Shown in pieces: positions 18,679-28,891 of a stretch of 64,000 bases of DNA; the stretch's first letter is position 1, and each line of letters starts with the position of its first letter. Source of the DNA: Neobacillus cucumis (GTDB lineage Bacteria > Bacillota > Bacilli > Bacillales > Cytobacillaceae); the NCBI RefSeq assembly GCF_016908975.1, contig NZ_JAFBEX010000003.1, forward strand, positions 1 to 64,000, in the 5' to 3' direction. Made by a program: the position numbers and the translations under genes. The notes below the pieces were generated by a model, which was not told the DNA's origin, made no database searches, and saw nothing but the letters and a program-made list of their open reading frames with translations.

Positions 18679-19749
18679 TTAAAAATTGTTTAACTCTTGC
18701 CATATTTTTTCTTCAGCTACTTCTTTAAGTATTGGGTTCCCCACTTGTTCAAGTAAAACAAAGCGGATTACATTTCCAACGGATTTTTTATCCTGTTTCA
18801 TTCTTTCAATCAATTTCTCAAAGGAGAGCTGCTTAGGTACAACAGTTTCATAACCTAACTGTTGTACCCAATCAATAAATTCACCTAAATTAAATGATAA
18901 ACCTGATAAATGATTACTTAATTTTAAGGCAAATATCATTCCAATCATGACTGCTTCACCATGGGTAAATTTACCATAGCCCATTTCTGCTTCGATGGCA
19001 TGTCCAAGTGTATGCCCTAAATTCAAATAGGCACGAACTCCGGTTTCTTTCTCATCTTGAGAAACGAATTTATTTTTTATTTTGATCCCTTTTACCAATG
19101 AATCAGATAATTGCTTACTTGTAATTTCGTTTAAATTATGAATATTTTCCTTTAACCAATCATAAAAATCAGGATCTGAAATTAGGGCATGTTTAATAAC
19201 CTCAGCAAACCCCGAGCGGATTTCATGAATTGGCAGAGTTTTTACCAGTTCAAGATCATAAAAAACCGCTTCAGGCTGATAAAAGGCGCCAATCATATTT
19301 TTCCCTTGTGGATGATTGATCGCGACTTTACCACCAACAGCACTATCATGTGCGAGAATTGTCGTTGGAATCTGAATGAACGGAATCCCGCGCATAAATG
19401 TTGCCGCAACAAATCCAGATAAATCACCAACTGCCCCTCCTCCAAATGAAAGTACAACTGACTTACGGTCTAGATGATTTGCAAGTGCCATTGATTGCGC
19501 CTCATAATATACATCAAAGGTTTTTGCCTTTTCACCTGCAGGTGCAGTGAATACGATTGGGTCCCAAGACTTTAGAACTCGAAGCAACTTTTCAAGATGA
19601 AACGTTGCAACGGTTTCGTCTGTAATGATTAGAATTTTTGTTAAACCAGGAAAATGATTGGTTAGAAATGTGCTTATTTCTGCTCTAATTCCTTCACCAA
19701 CATAAACAGGATATTGTTTAGATTCTGTTTGAATCTGAATGGTTTCCAT
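18679..19749 (-). CDS. aroB: 3-Dehydroquinate synthase
   Basis: AroB cyclises DAHP to 3-dehydroquinate using NAD and a divalent metal. Key motifs are SFGGGAVGDLSGFVAAT, the substrate loop HDSAVGGKVAINH and the metal histidines in NLGHTLGHAIE. Length is 356 residues. Its ATG overlaps the aroC stop as TAATG, showing translational coupling. Confidence 0.96.
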   Translation of the reverse strand: METIQIQTESKQYPVYVGEGIRAEISTFLTNHFPGLTKILIITDETVATFHLEKLLRVLKSWDPIVFTAPAGEKAKTFDVYYEAQSMALANHLDRKSVVLSFGGGAVGDLSGFVAATFMRGIPFIQIPTTILAHDSAVGGKVAINHPQGKNMIGAFYQPEAVFYDLELVKTLPIHEIRSGFAEVIKHALISDPDFYDWLKENIHNLNEITSKQLSDSLVKGIKIKNKFVSQDEKETGVRAYLNLGHTLGHAIEAEMGYGKFTHGEAVMIGMIFALKLSNHLSGLSFNLGEFIDWVQQLGYETVVPKQLSFEKLIERMKQDKKSVGNVIRFVLLEQVGNPILKEVAEEKIWQELNNF

Positions 19750-20927
19750 TAAAATTCCCTCGCATATTCACGATGTCTATTGATTTCATCAACAAGAGTC
19801 GTAAACCGGTCACTGTTAAATTGGTCAATTATTGCATCGGCCAATTCCCATGCGACCGCATGCTCAGCTACTACAGCCGCGGCTGGGACTGCACAACTAT
19901 CCGACCGTTCTACACTCGCCGCAAATGGCTCTTTTGTTTCAATATCAACGCTCATAAGTGGTTTATACAATGTTGGAATTGGTTTCATAACGCCCCTAAC
20001 AACAAGTGGCATCCCAGTTGTCATACCGCCCTCAAAACCGCCAAGACGGTTTGTTTTACGGTAGTAACCTGTTTGTTCATCCCATGCGATTTCATCATGT
20101 ACTTGACTGCCAGGAAGTCTCGCTGCTTCAAAGCCAAGACCAATTTCAACACCTTTAAAAGCATTAATACTCATAATGGCCGCTGCTAATTTACCATCCA
20201 ATTTCCGATCATAGTGCACATAGCTTCCAATACCCGCAGGCATACCTGTAACGATGACTTCGACAACCCCACCGATGGAATCACCGTTTTTCTTTGCATC
20301 GTCAATAGCCGTCATCATTTCTTGTTCCACCTGAGAATCAGCAACTCGAACAGGGGATAATTCTGTCACTTCTTTTAATGCCTCAATCGACATTGATCGA
20401 TTAACCGAGGCTTTCACCCCGCCGATTTCGACAACATGTCCAACAATGTCGATGCCTAGCAATGATAATAATTTCTTCGCTACTGCACCTGCTGCAACTC
20501 TAACCGTTGTTTCTCGTGCCGAAGAACGCTCTAAAACATTTCTCATATCCCGGTGACCGTATTTAATCGCACCATTTAAATCGGCATGTCCAGGTCTAGC
20601 CCTAGTCACCTTCCGCTTGATTTCGTCTTCTTGCCCTTCCTCTAAAGGCTCAATGCCCATTATTTTTGTCCAGTGTTTCCAGTCATTGTTTTTAACCACT
20701 AGCGCGATTGGTGAACCAAGAGTTTCTCCATGACGAACACCTGAAACAATTTCTGCTGTATCCTTTTCGATTTGCATACGTCTTCCGCGACCATATCCTT
20801 TTTGACGTCTGGCTAATTCATTATTTATATCTGAAGCTTCAAGCGGCATTCCCGCCGGCAAGCCCTCTAATATTGTTGTTAACTGCGGTCCATGGGATTC
20901 TCCTGCTGTTAAATATCTCATTCCCAT
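19749..20927 (-). CDS. aroC: Chorismate synthase
   Basis: The enzyme makes chorismate from EPSP with reduced FMN; the B. subtilis name is aroF. The N-terminus [17 protein letters not shown] and the [18 protein letters not shown] block are diagnostic. Length is about 392 residues. The ATG at 20927 follows GGGGGAAAG; a six-residue extension is unlikely. Upstream is ndk, without the cheR gene that lies between them in B. subtilis. Confidence 0.95.
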   Translation of the reverse strand: MGMRYLTAGESHGPQLTTILEGLPAGMPLEASDINNELARRQKGYGRGRRMQIEKDTAEIVSGVRHGETLGSPIALVVKNNDWKHWTKIMGIEPLEEGQEDEIKRKVTRARPGHADLNGAIKYGHRDMRNVLERSSARETTVRVAAGAVAKKLLSLLGIDIVGHVVEIGGVKASVNRSMSIEALKEVTELSPVRVADSQVEQEMMTAIDDAKKNGDSIGGVVEVIVTGMPAGIGSYVHYDRKLDGKLAAAIMSINAFKGVEIGLGFEAARLPGSQVHDEIAWDEQTGYYRKTNRLGGFEGGMTTGMPLVVRGVMKPIPTLYKPLMSVDIETKEPFAASVERSDSCAVPAAAVVAEHAVAWELADAIIDQFNSDRFTTLVDEINRHREYAREF

Positions 20928-20956
20928 TGCTCTTTCCCCCTTCAACTCATTAAAGA

Positions 20957-20985
20957 ATTATGTATCAATATAACATATTCGACAA
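20957..20985 (-). promoter_or_regulatory. SigA-type promoter of the aroC operon
   Basis: TTGTCG and CATAAT with a 17-base spacer on the minus strand, about 30 bases upstream of the aroC start. It supports aroC-aroB-aroH-hisC-tyrA as a separate transcription unit. Confidence 0.5.
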
Positions 20986-21049
20986 AATAAACATAGTACT
21001 ACTATTCAGAAAATAGGGATAAAATTTTTCTGAAATCGGATACAAAAAA

Positions 21050-21076
21050 GGCGCTTGTATAATTAATACAAGTGCC
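21050..21076 (-). terminator. Terminator of ndk
   Basis: Stem GGCACTTGTAT/ATACAAGCGCC with a 5-base loop, followed by TTTTTT on the minus strand. Confidence 0.85.
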
Positions 21077-21089
21077 CACGTTTTTTAAT

Positions 21090-21536
21090 TTAATAAATCC
21101 ATTCGTTTACTAGTTTAGAATAATCTACCAGTTCCGTTTCTTTAAAGAATAAACCGATTTCACGAACGGCACTTTCTGGAGAATCTGAACCGTGTATAAC
21201 ATTTTTACCGACAATTAGACCAAAGTCACCACGAATGGTTCCTGGGGCAGCGTCCTTCGGATTAGTAACACCCATCATTTGTCGTGCTGTTTTTATGACA
21301 TTTTCACCTTCCCATACCATAGCAAAAACAGGTCCAGAAGTAATGAAGTCTACTAATTCTCCAAAAAAAGGACGCTCTTTATGTTCACCATAATGTTCTT
21401 CAGCAAGCTCATTAGGAATACTCATTAATTTAGCCCCTACTAATTGAAAGCCCTTTTTCTCAAAACGAGCAACAATTTCACCAATTAAGTTACGCTGAAC
21501 TCCATCAGGCTTTACCATTAAAAAAGTTTTTTCCAT
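21090..21536 (-). CDS. ndk: Nucleoside diphosphate kinase
   Basis: Ndk transfers the gamma phosphate between nucleoside di- and triphosphates by way of a phosphohistidine. The catalytic histidine is H115 in [12 protein letters not shown]. The normal family length of 148 residues and the ribosome site GGAGTG fix the start at 21536 (MEKTFL); the frame upstream is not conserved. It follows hepT, as in B. subtilis. Confidence 0.96.
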   Translation of the reverse strand: MEKTFLMVKPDGVQRNLIGEIVARFEKKGFQLVGAKLMSIPNELAEEHYGEHKERPFFGELVDFITSGPVFAMVWEGENVIKTARQMMGVTNPKDAAPGTIRGDFGLIVGKNVIHGSDSPESAVREIGLFFKETELVDYSKLVNEWIY

Positions 21537-21643
21537 GGTTTTCACTCCTAAAAATATTATGTATAAATGATTGTTAGTTGGAACAATCCATGGAAATGTT
21601 AACATTTTTTTGAATATTAAGCAAGATGGCAATTGAAAGAAAA

Positions 21644-22606
21644 CTAAAACTTTCGTCTGCCTATATATTTTGCAATATCTCTTAATGTTTTTTTAGCTTT
21701 ATTCTCTGGTAACCCGTCTAAAACAGTTAACGCTTTATCTAAGTAGTGATCACTTAATGCGAATGATTTTTCTATAGCACCCGATTTTTTAATTAAGGAA
21801 ATAATCTCACCTATTTCCTGTGCTTTCATATTTACATGTACCTTTTCAATTTGACTAAATATTTGCTCGTTATCCATTGCAAAAAGGGCTGGCGCCGTAA
21901 TATTTCCTTGTAGCAGATCGCTTCCTGCAGGCTTTCCAAGTTCCTTTTCCGTCGAAGTAAAATCTAATATATCATCAATAATTTGATAGGACATTCCAAC
22001 ATAATAACCAAATCGGAAAAGTTTTTTATGATAGTTTTCTTCAACCCCTGCAGCAATGGCACCTAACTGACAACTCACCGCAATTAACAAGGCTGTTTTC
22101 CTTTTAATTCTCCTCAGATAATCCCTTAGGGTTTGATTGAATCTGTACTTATCTTTAATTTGTTGAATCTCCCCAATCGTCACTTCAACGATTGTATTGG
22201 CTAATATTTTATGTGCGTCAGGGCTTTTGATATTTGTCATCAATTCCAGGGCAAGCGCAAAAACAAAGTCACCTGTATACATCGCAATTTTATTATCCCA
22301 TTTTGATTTAACGGTAGGCTGTCCTCGTCGAAGATCTGCATCATCTATAACATCATCATGGACAAGAGAAGCCATATGAATTAATTCTAAAGCAACAGCT
22401 ACATTTTTTAACACATGAATGTCGTAATGGCCAAATTTACCAGCAAGCAAGACAAAAACAGGACGAATTCGTTTTCCTCCGGCTTGTAATGTATGCATAG
22501 AAGCTTGTTTCAAAAGAAGAGACTCTGGCTGAATGGTCTCTTCAAGTTCCTTTTCAATTATGTTAATATCCGAATTCAAAAATGAATACATCATTTTTAA
22601 TTTCAT
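21644..22606 (-). CDS. hepT: Heptaprenyl diphosphate synthase large subunit HepT
   Basis: The catalytic subunit of the two-part heptaprenyl diphosphate synthase, which makes the C35 tail of menaquinone-7. The first aspartate-rich motif DDVIDD is at 84-89 and the second is DDILDF near 210. Length is 320 residues. It works with HepS, encoded two genes upstream, with menG between them. Confidence 0.95.
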   Translation of the reverse strand: MKLKMMYSFLNSDINIIEKELEETIQPESLLLKQASMHTLQAGGKRIRPVFVLLAGKFGHYDIHVLKNVAVALELIHMASLVHDDVIDDADLRRGQPTVKSKWDNKIAMYTGDFVFALALELMTNIKSPDAHKILANTIVEVTIGEIQQIKDKYRFNQTLRDYLRRIKRKTALLIAVSCQLGAIAAGVEENYHKKLFRFGYYVGMSYQIIDDILDFTSTEKELGKPAGSDLLQGNITAPALFAMDNEQIFSQIEKVHVNMKAQEIGEIISLIKKSGAIEKSFALSDHYLDKALTVLDGLPENKAKKTLRDIAKYIGRRKF

Positions 22607-22648
22607 TTGTATTCACCCTGCTTTTCATCCTGTCTCCAATTTGAAGAA

Positions 22649-23353
22649 TTATATTTTTTTCCCTATATGAACAGCGGCTGCTCCTCCGCTATACGGTTTA
22701 TATTTCACATCATTAAAACCAGCTTGTTCAAATAACTTGGCAAGCTCTCTCATTCCAGGGAAATCCCTTGCTGATTCATGCAGCCAAGCATATTCTCGAT
22801 AGCTTTTCGCCAATAATTTACCGAAGAGCGGCATAATAAATCGGAAGTAAAAATAATAAAGCTGTTTATAGCCAATCAAAGTTGGCTGTGATGTTTCAAG
22901 ACATACAACTATTCCACCAGGTTTTACAACCCGGTACATTTCTTGTAAAACCTTCAAGTAATCCGGCACATTCCTTAAGCCAAAACCAATGGTAACATAA
23001 TCAAAGCTGTTGTCAGGGAAGGGTAATTCCATGGCATTTCCATGGATTAAGGTAACCTGCTCAAGACCTAAATCTTTCACTTTTTCTTTACCCACGTTTA
23101 ACATGTTTTGACTAAAATCAAGACCTGTCACTTTTCCAGTTGGACCAACTGCTTCCGCTAAAGCAATTGTCCAATCAGCCGTTCCACAGCATACATCGAG
23201 AGCCTTTGACCCAGGTCGAACACTCATTCTTCTCATGGTATCTTTCCGCCACTTGACGTGTTGTTGAAAGCTAATAACCGAATTCATTTTATCATAGTTA
23301 TCAGATATCTTTTCAAACACATTGTGTACGCGCTGTTCTTTCGATTGCTGCAT
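22649..23353 (-). CDS. menG: Demethylmenaquinone methyltransferase
   Basis: The last step of menaquinone synthesis, a SAM-dependent C-methylation; also called menH or ubiE-type. The SAM-binding motif LDVCCGTAD is at 52-60, with the family signatures [16 protein letters not shown] and MYRVVKPGG. Length is 234 residues. It lies 3 bases from hepS, tightly coupled in the hepS-menG-hepT unit. Confidence 0.96.
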   Translation of the reverse strand: MQQSKEQRVHNVFEKISDNYDKMNSVISFQQHVKWRKDTMRRMSVRPGSKALDVCCGTADWTIALAEAVGPTGKVTGLDFSQNMLNVGKEKVKDLGLEQVTLIHGNAMELPFPDNSFDYVTIGFGLRNVPDYLKVLQEMYRVVKPGGIVVCLETSQPTLIGYKQLYYFYFRFIMPLFGKLLAKSYREYAWLHESARDFPGMRELAKLFEQAGFNDVKYKPYSGGAAAVHIGKKI

Positions 23354-23356
23354 GTT

Positions 23357-24157
23357 TTACCCTTCTTCCACAAAAGTTTTTACATATGGCTGGAACTGAT
23401 CCAATAAAGCTATGGTCCTTTTTTCAAGAAAGTCATTTAGGTTTGGGAGTTGGTATAACTCTGTTTCAATAGTCTGTTTCGAACGTTCTAAATATTTGTC
23501 ACAAACATTTATTAAATGCTGTTGTTGTTCTTCTGTAAAATTTTTTACCCCTGTGAAGAACATCTTTTCCAATGATTTAAATAAGATTGAGCTACCTGAC
23601 TGAAGAAATTGATTTCTCTCATTTAATAATCGTTTAAATAATAGCAAATTTGCAAGAAAGCCATTCCATAACTCTACTTTAAAATACTCAGAGAACTTTG
23701 TTAGTAAGGAACTTTCAATTCGGAGCATACTCCTCATTAAACTCTCTATTTCCTTAGCCTGACTTTGGTACACAAGAATCTTATTTTCGTTTACTTCCTT
23801 TACCCCTTTTGAAAGCGACTTTATCATGTTAATATCTTCTGCATCCGCGAGAAGTTTATAGTATAGTCCGCTAAAATAATCTCCTGCTAGTACTGTTAAT
23901 TGACGTTTCTTCTCATCTAAGGGAGTACTTGAAATAAACTCATGGGTGTCAAGGGCAATTTGGATTAACATTGTTGCTAATGTATAATTAGAAATTTTGC
24001 TAAAAGACAGACCGAGCGGTTCCAACATAGAGACAAGGATTAACAGTTTATCCTCATCAATCCTTGGGGGTTCAATGTATTCAAGCAAGTAAGAATCCAA
24101 AACCCTTTTTTCGACCTGTTCTTTTATCAATATAAATTTTTGCCGAATGTCCTGCAC
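23357..24157 (-). CDS. hepS: Heptaprenyl diphosphate synthase small subunit HepS
   Basis: The non-catalytic regulatory subunit of heptaprenyl diphosphate synthase, about 266 residues, mostly helical. Conserved blocks are PRIDEDKLL and RQLTVLAGDYFSGLYYKLL. I prefer the GTG at 24157, 6 bases after AGGGTG. It gives MQDIRQKF, like the B. subtilis protein; the GTG at 24166 is the alternative. Confidence 0.92.
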   Translation of the reverse strand: MQDIRQKFILIKEQVEKRVLDSYLLEYIEPPRIDEDKLLILVSMLEPLGLSFSKISNYTLATMLIQIALDTHEFISSTPLDEKKRQLTVLAGDYFSGLYYKLLADAEDINMIKSLSKGVKEVNENKILVYQSQAKEIESLMRSMLRIESSLLTKFSEYFKVELWNGFLANLLLFKRLLNERNQFLQSGSSILFKSLEKMFFTGVKNFTEEQQQHLINVCDKYLERSKQTIETELYQLPNLNDFLEKRTIALLDQFQPYVKTFVEEG

Positions 24158-24365
24158 TTTTATCACCCTTGCTTCCCCGATGTAATCACTCTATGTATTT
24201 TTTATTATATCTTATCTATATCAGTGAAATTAACATGCCCATTTATAATGAATAAATTGTCTCGTAAAATAAACAAGGCAGACACAATTATATCACAAAA
24301 GCACTGACATGGGCAGAATTTCACAAAATAATCATTTATCGTTTAATAAGGGGAGAGTCTCTCCG

Positions 24366-24602
24366 TTACTTTCTGGTTTCACTTTCAACTTCACCGAATT
24401 GTGTAAGTATTTTAGCGTTTCCACGAATTTTTATCGCTGATGTATGCTCAGTAAACTGGGCAATGAGTACTTCCCCTTTATCAAGCTTTTCCGAATGGTG
24501 AAACCTTGTATCAGATCCTCTTGTTAAACCGATCACACTGACACCATCATCTATTGCTTTAATGACCACATAATCACTATTTTGCGGATTTTTCTTTTCC
24601 AA
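24366..24602 (-). CDS. mtrB: trp RNA-binding attenuation protein TRAP
   Basis: TRAP forms an 11-subunit ring that binds tryptophan and (G/U)AG repeats in trp leaders. Core sequences [20 protein letters not shown] and [14 protein letters not shown] are very close to the B. subtilis protein and include the RNA- and Trp-contact residues. The TTG at 24602 has GGAG 8 bases before it; the GTG at 24611 has no spacing. Length is 78 residues. The trp genes it should control are not in this window. Confidence 0.95.
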   Translation of the reverse strand: MEKKNPQNSDYVVIKAIDDGVSVIGLTRGSDTRFHHSEKLDKGEVLIAQFTEHTSAIKIRGNAKILTQFGEVESETRK

Positions 24603-24636
24603 TTTCTTCACTCCAATCTGTCAATAAACCAGGGAC

Positions 24637-25203
24637 CTAGCTTTTAATTAATGAAAGCACTTCAGACCGGGCTATTGCATCGTTTGCAAAAATCCCGCGA
24701 ACCGCTGTTGTAATGGTTTTGGAACCAGGCTTTTTAACGCCGCGCATTGTCATACACATATGCTCCGCTTCCACTACTACCATTACACCATGTGGGTCAA
24801 GCTTTTCCATCATACTATCAGCTACCGTCGAAGTAATCCTTTCTTGCAGTTGCGGTCTCTTAGCTACACTTTCAACCGCACGGGCTAATTTACTTAGGCC
24901 TGTAACTCGACCGTTTTGTGGAATATAAGCTACATGGGCTTTCCCAAAGAAAGGGACTAAGTGATGTTCACACATTGAAAAGAACGGAATATCCTTCACT
25001 AGGACAAGTTCTTCGTGATCTTCACTAAATATAGTCTCAAAATGCTGCATTGGATCTTCAGTTAATCCGCTGAATACTTCCTCATACATCTTTGCGACTC
25101 TCTTAGGTGTATCAAGCAAACCTTCTCGGTTCGGGTCCTCACCGATTGCTTCAAGTATTAAACGTACCGCATCTTCAATCTGGGTACGATTGATTTCTGA
25201 CAT
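24637..25203 (-). CDS. folE: GTP cyclohydrolase I
   Basis: FolE converts GTP to dihydroneopterin triphosphate, the first folate step; the B. subtilis name is mtrA. The zinc ligands are visible in CEHH at 78-81 and a second Cys in [10 protein letters not shown] near 149. Length is 188 residues. AGGAGG lies 7 bases before the ATG. It forms the usual pair with mtrB. Confidence 0.96.
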   Translation of the reverse strand: MSEINRTQIEDAVRLILEAIGEDPNREGLLDTPKRVAKMYEEVFSGLTEDPMQHFETIFSEDHEELVLVKDIPFFSMCEHHLVPFFGKAHVAYIPQNGRVTGLSKLARAVESVAKRPQLQERITSTVADSMMEKLDPHGVMVVVEAEHMCMTMRGVKKPGSKTITTAVRGIFANDAIARSEVLSLIKS

Positions 25204-25292
25204 ACAAATTTCCTCCTAAAGTGTATCTTTTAAGTATAAACAACAAATACATATTAGCACAATCATTTCGGTGCAAGCAAAAAAAGTAGAAA

Positions 25293-25320
25293 AAAGGCCA
25301 TGGACTTGTCCATGACCTTT
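25293..25320 (-). terminator. Terminator of hbs
   Basis: AAAGGTCATGGAC/GTCCATGGCCTTT hairpin followed by TTTCTACTTTTTTT on the minus strand. Confidence 0.85.
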
Positions 25321-25358
25321 GCTCTTAAGCTACTCGCTTAAAGCAATCATTTATGTAA

Positions 25359-25631
25359 TTACTTAACTGCATCTTTAAGCGCTTTACCTGGTTTGAAAGC
25401 TGGCACTTTGCTAGCAGCGATTTCAATTTCATCACCTGTTTGAGGGTTACGACCTTTACGGGCAGCACGCTCACGTACTTCAAAGTTACCAAAACCAATT
25501 AATTGTACCTTATCACCATTTTTTAAAGCATCTAAAATCGCATCAAAAACAGCATCAACTGCTTTTGTAGCGTCCTTTTTTGAAAGCTCGCTAGCTTCAG
25601 CAACTGCATTAATAAGTTCTGTCTTGTTCAT
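25359..25631 (-). CDS. hbs: DNA-binding protein HU
   Basis: The histone-like HU protein, 90 residues, which bends and compacts DNA as a dimer. [20 protein letters not shown] is the beta-arm signature. The ATG at 25631 follows GGGAGGAGGTG; three upstream residues in the longer frame are leader sequence. Confidence 0.97.
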   Translation of the reverse strand: MNKTELINAVAEASELSKKDATKAVDAVFDAILDALKNGDKVQLIGFGNFEVRERAARKGRNPQTGDEIEIAASKVPAFKPGKALKDAVK

Positions 25632-25981
25632 GCCATTCACCTCCTCCCAAAGAATGATCAGAATTCGTAAATAAGATTACTTATCTACATTTCTAAACAA
25701 TTTTTCTAATTTCTATACGTCATAGCTTGGTTTTATTCACAGAGTAATACAATTTTGCCAAATTTAAAGACCTAAATCTATTTATTGATTGAAAACCCTG
25801 TAAAATAAAGGTTTCACGCACTACAACGTAATCTGTTAAAAGATTATCATAATCATTTCCGCATATCAAGATGATTTCATGAAATAATGGTAATCTTTTC
25901 TTTCGTTTCTCGATATTCTGCTATATTTGTCTTATTTTTTGCCAGAAACAAGAAAAAAGGACCCCGAATGGAGCCCCACTA
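25632..25981. other. Gene-free region upstream of hbs
   Basis: These 350 bases hold the hbs ribosome site (25636-25650) and an AT-rich region where the hbs promoters should lie. An imperfect inverted repeat (arms 25838-25859 and 25881-25899) surrounds the palindrome ATTTCATGAAAT, and the spoIVA terminator is at the far end. No ORF is supported. Confidence 0.6.
25957..25978 (-). terminator. Terminator of spoIVA
   Basis: On the minus strand, GGGCTCC and GGGGTCC pair with two G-U wobbles around a 4-base loop, followed by TTTTTTC, immediately after the spoIVA stop codon. Confidence 0.65.
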
Positions 25982-27460
25982 TTAGAGGATTATTGCAATC
26001 AAGCCACCTGAACCTTCATTAATGATTCGCTCTAAGGTTTCTTTTAATTTATATCTTGCATTCTCTGGCATTAAAGATAATTTAGCTTGAATTCCCTCAC
26101 GAACAATGGAACTTAAACTGCGACCGAAAATGTCTGAATTCCAAATGGATAATGGATCATCCTCAAAATCCTGCATTAAATACCGGACTAACTCTTCACT
26201 CTGTTTCTCCGTTCCAATAATCGGCGCAAACTCTGATTCAACGTCGACTTTAATCATATGAATGGATGGAGCTACCGCTCTAAGTCTAACACCGAATCTA
26301 GCACCCTGACGGATAATTTCCGGTTCTTCAAGACTCATATCTGAAAGGGTTGGCGAGGCAATACCATAGCCCGTTTGTTTAACCATTTTTAAAGCATCGG
26401 CAATATGATCATATTCCGCTTTTGCATGAGCAAAATCCTGCATTAATTCTAGCAGATGATCCTTACCTCTAATTTCAACACCGACAATTTCTTTTAATAT
26501 ATCATCATATAACTCATCCGGAGCAATTAAATCAATTTCTGCTACCCCAGAGCCCATCTCAATACCTGCTAATCCAGCCTTATCAATAAATTCAAAATCA
26601 CTGAATTGCTGGACGACACGGTCAACATCTCGTAACCTCTTAATATCTTTAACGGTTTCTTTGACAGCATCTTGATAGCTTTGGCGAAGCCAATGATTTT
26701 CCTTAAGTACCATAACCCAACTTGGCAGGTTCACATTGACTTCAAGTACTGGGAACTCGTATAGCGCCTCGCGGAGAACATTTAGAACATCGCTATCACG
26801 CATACTTTCTACACTCATGGCGATAACAGGGATATCATATTTTTCTGCTAAACTTGTTCTTAATGTTTCTGTGCTAGGGTGGTAAGGCTGAGCACTATTA
26901 ACCACCATAATAAATGGTTTGCCAACTTCTTTAAGCTCATCGATTACCCGTTCTTCTGCTTCAATATAATTACTTCTAGGTATTTCGCCAATTGTTCCAT
27001 CCGTCGTAACGACAACCCCAATGGTGGAATGTTCCTGGATCACTTTTCTGGTACCAATTTCAGCTGCTTCATGGAATGGGATAGGTTCCTCATACCATGG
27101 TGTGTTAATCATTCTAGGACCATTCTCATCCTCGTAGCCCTTAGCACCTGGGACTGTGTATCCCACACAGTCTACAAGTCTTATATTTACATTAAGACCC
27201 TCTTCAACATGCACTGTTGCTGCCTGATTTGGGACAAATTTTGGTTCAGTGGTCATAATTGTTTTTCCAGCTGCACTTTGCGGCAGCTCATCTATTGCTC
27301 TTGATCTTTCTGCTTCGCTGTTTATATTCGGTAAGACAACAAGCTCCATAAATTTTTTAATAAATGTTGATTTACCAGTTCGAACTGCTCCGACTACTCC
27401 TAAATAAATATCACCGCCTGTTCTCTCGGCAATATCTTTAAAAATATCAACCTTTTCCAA
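25982..27460 (-). CDS. spoIVA: Stage IV sporulation ATPase SpoIVA
   Basis: SpoIVA self-assembles with ATP hydrolysis on the forespore surface to build the coat basement layer. The full family length of 492 residues is kept. The Walker A motif GAVRTGKST is at 24-32, and TTEPKFVPN near 70 is the second nucleotide-contact region. The C-terminus ends in hydrophobic residues, as in B. subtilis, where it is needed for localisation. The start is TTG, with GGGAGGGGA upstream. Control should be by SigE, but I could not assign a convincing promoter. Confidence 0.97.
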   Translation of the reverse strand: MEKVDIFKDIAERTGGDIYLGVVGAVRTGKSTFIKKFMELVVLPNINSEAERSRAIDELPQSAAGKTIMTTEPKFVPNQAATVHVEEGLNVNIRLVDCVGYTVPGAKGYEDENGPRMINTPWYEEPIPFHEAAEIGTRKVIQEHSTIGVVVTTDGTIGEIPRSNYIEAEERVIDELKEVGKPFIMVVNSAQPYHPSTETLRTSLAEKYDIPVIAMSVESMRDSDVLNVLREALYEFPVLEVNVNLPSWVMVLKENHWLRQSYQDAVKETVKDIKRLRDVDRVVQQFSDFEFIDKAGLAGIEMGSGVAEIDLIAPDELYDDILKEIVGVEIRGKDHLLELMQDFAHAKAEYDHIADALKMVKQTGYGIASPTLSDMSLEEPEIIRQGARFGVRLRAVAPSIHMIKVDVESEFAPIIGTEKQSEELVRYLMQDFEDDPLSIWNSDIFGRSLSSIVREGIQAKLSLMPENARYKLKETLERIINEGSGGLIAIIL

Positions 27461-27654
27461 GTGATCCCCTCCCGATCATTGAGTAAAGTGGGATAATATC
27501 ATCCATATTAGGTATTTTTGGACAGTATATATTTATGACGTTGTCCTATCTTGTTATGACACTTTTAAAAATTTTTTTACCCCCTTGTTAAAATTTCACA
27601 CCTTTACTTATCTGTTTTTCTCTGAACATTTGGCATAATGGAGGGTTTCTAAGT

Positions 27655-27783
27655 ATGGTTAACGGATATGGAGATAAACCGCTCATCCCATATCGACATT
27701 ATATTTTTAAGCGGAAAAAACCCTTCTCCTACAATATATTTCGTAGGAAAAGGGTTATGACAAAAATTAAGTTGGTACCTTAG
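27655..27783 (+). CDS. Possible 42-residue basic peptide (doubtful)
   Basis: An ATG frame preceded by GGAGGG at a 9-base spacing. The product is rich in Lys, Arg, Tyr and Phe (YRHYIFKRKKPF, IFRRKRVMTK). Part of it is encoded by the yphF terminator stem at 27719-27756, which argues against translation. It would be the only plus-strand gene in this neighbourhood. I do not recognise it. Confidence 0.2.
   Translation: MVNGYGDKPLIPYRHYIFKRKKPFSYNIFRRKRVMTKIKLVP
27719..27756 (-). terminator. Terminator of yphF
   Basis: The arms AACCCTTTTCCTACGAA and TTGTAGGAGAAGGGTT pair and are followed by TTTTCC on the minus strand. Confidence 0.8.
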
Positions 27784-27809
27784 GAGCAAGGTATAACACC
27801 ATTCATGAT

Positions 27810-28520
27810 TTATTGTTCTAAAAATACCGGTTCTTTTGTCTTAGGATCGATGGTAATGGGAAGGGAATATGCCGGTACAAACATGGAATCATCCATTAAG
27901 ATTGAACGAATATCTTCGCCAGGTTTTAGTACTTGATGTGTCTTTTTCATTGCTTGATAGAGATCAGGTCGATAATCCACGTATACTTCTGCATCACCAG
28001 TAATAACAAGAGAGAGGTTTTGATTCGTAAATGGACTTACTACATAGGGATCATTCTTATAACCAAGTTTAGAATAATCCAGAGTAAACACATTCCTCGC
28101 TAATTGTTTTTTATATGGCGGATACCCATTGGTGCTTATTCTTAATTTAATATCACGAATGGTATCTGCCAGTCTTAGATCCAACAGTTTAACGGTGGGA
28201 TTAGTCTCAACATTAACAAGCACATATTGGAAAATGCCACCGCTCTCATAAGCATTTCCTGGCGGCTCGGCTATATATTTAGGTGCAATCTTTTTAAAGT
28301 CAATGGGATATTTTTGATAAATCGGTGTATTAGCTTCTTTTGTTTTAATCGGGAGAATCCCGCCATTATCTTTTTGAAAGTCATCTACTGCTGTTTGTAC
28401 AGTTTTAATTTGATCTTTATATGGGATCTGATTTTGCGTCAATTTTTCTTCCGGATACATGCATCCTGATATTAGGATTGCAGTTAGCACAAGAAAGCTG
28501 AGCAGCGTTATTTTTTTCAT
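27810..28520 (-). CDS. yphF: Lipoprotein YphF
   Basis: A 236-residue lipoprotein conserved next to spoIVA in Bacillus. A signal peptide ends in the lipobox LISGC with the lipid-bearing Cys20. The mature part is soluble; I see no known catalytic motif. Its role is unknown. The family is tied to spore formers only by gene neighbourhood. Confidence 0.85.
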   Translation of the reverse strand: MKKITLLSFLVLTAILISGCMYPEEKLTQNQIPYKDQIKTVQTAVDDFQKDNGGILPIKTKEANTPIYQKYPIDFKKIAPKYIAEPPGNAYESGGIFQYVLVNVETNPTVKLLDLRLADTIRDIKLRISTNGYPPYKKQLARNVFTLDYSKLGYKNDPYVVSPFTNQNLSLVITGDAEVYVDYRPDLYQAMKKTHQVLKPGEDIRSILMDDSMFVPAYSLPITIDPKTKEPVFLEQ

Positions 28521-28554
28521 AAAATCACCTTTAGATTTATGTATATTAATAAAT

Positions 28555-28740
28555 TCATGTAAAAAAAACGATCAATAAGGTTAACCCTGCGACAATCATA
28601 AATAAATAAGCGAGAAATGCTGTTAATATTCGAAATACCCCAGTTAACTTATACCGGCTCCAATATATAGTAATAATAGCAAGAAACATAAGAGCCATCC
28701 CTGCAATGGAAATCCACATTTTTATCATGGCTGGCGACAA
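28555..28740 (-). CDS. yphE: DUF2768 small membrane protein YphE
   Basis: A 61-residue protein made almost wholly of two membrane helices (about 5-25 and 33-60), of the DUF2768 family. It starts at TTG behind GGGGGAATAGGAA. It lies 34 bases upstream of yphF and is probably in one transcript with it. Function is unknown. Confidence 0.85.
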   Translation of the reverse strand: MSPAMIKMWISIAGMALMFLAIITIYWSRYKLTGVFRILTAFLAYLFMIVAGLTLLIVFFT

Positions 28741-28820
28741 TTCCTATTCCCCCTTTTTCGAAAATTAATTATAACATAGCTAGGATTATAAAAGAATTTT
28801 TTTACTGAAAATAAAAAAAA

Positions 28821-28853
28821 CCGAAGTAAAGAGGGGCGATTTCTTTACTTCAG
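28821..28853 (-). terminator. Terminator of gpsA
   Basis: CTGAAGTAAAG/CTTTACTTCGG hairpin followed by TTTTTTTTATTTTC on the minus strand, about 120 bases after the gpsA stop codon. Confidence 0.75.
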
Positions 28854-28891
28854 CCATTCTGACTAAATAACCCATAATCCAGCGTATACTA

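Larger units (their letters stand above)
27461..27809. other. Gene-free region between yphF and spoIVA
   Basis: These 349 bases hold the spoIVA leader and promoter region, the yphF terminator, and a 42-codon plus-strand frame (27655-27783) preceded by GGAGGG. Apart from that frame, listed separately, I see nothing coding. Confidence 0.55.

Noticed and set aside
19773..20189. 138-codon plus-strand frame
   Set aside because: Antisense to aroC; no start signal and no recognisable motif.
25838..25899. Imperfect inverted repeat upstream of hbs as a regulatory hairpin
   Set aside because: The arms have several mismatches and the region is very AT-rich, so chance pairing is likely.
26879..27304. 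141-codon plus-strand frame
   Set aside because: It lies wholly antisense to spoIVA, which is clearly real, and has no ribosome site or family likeness.
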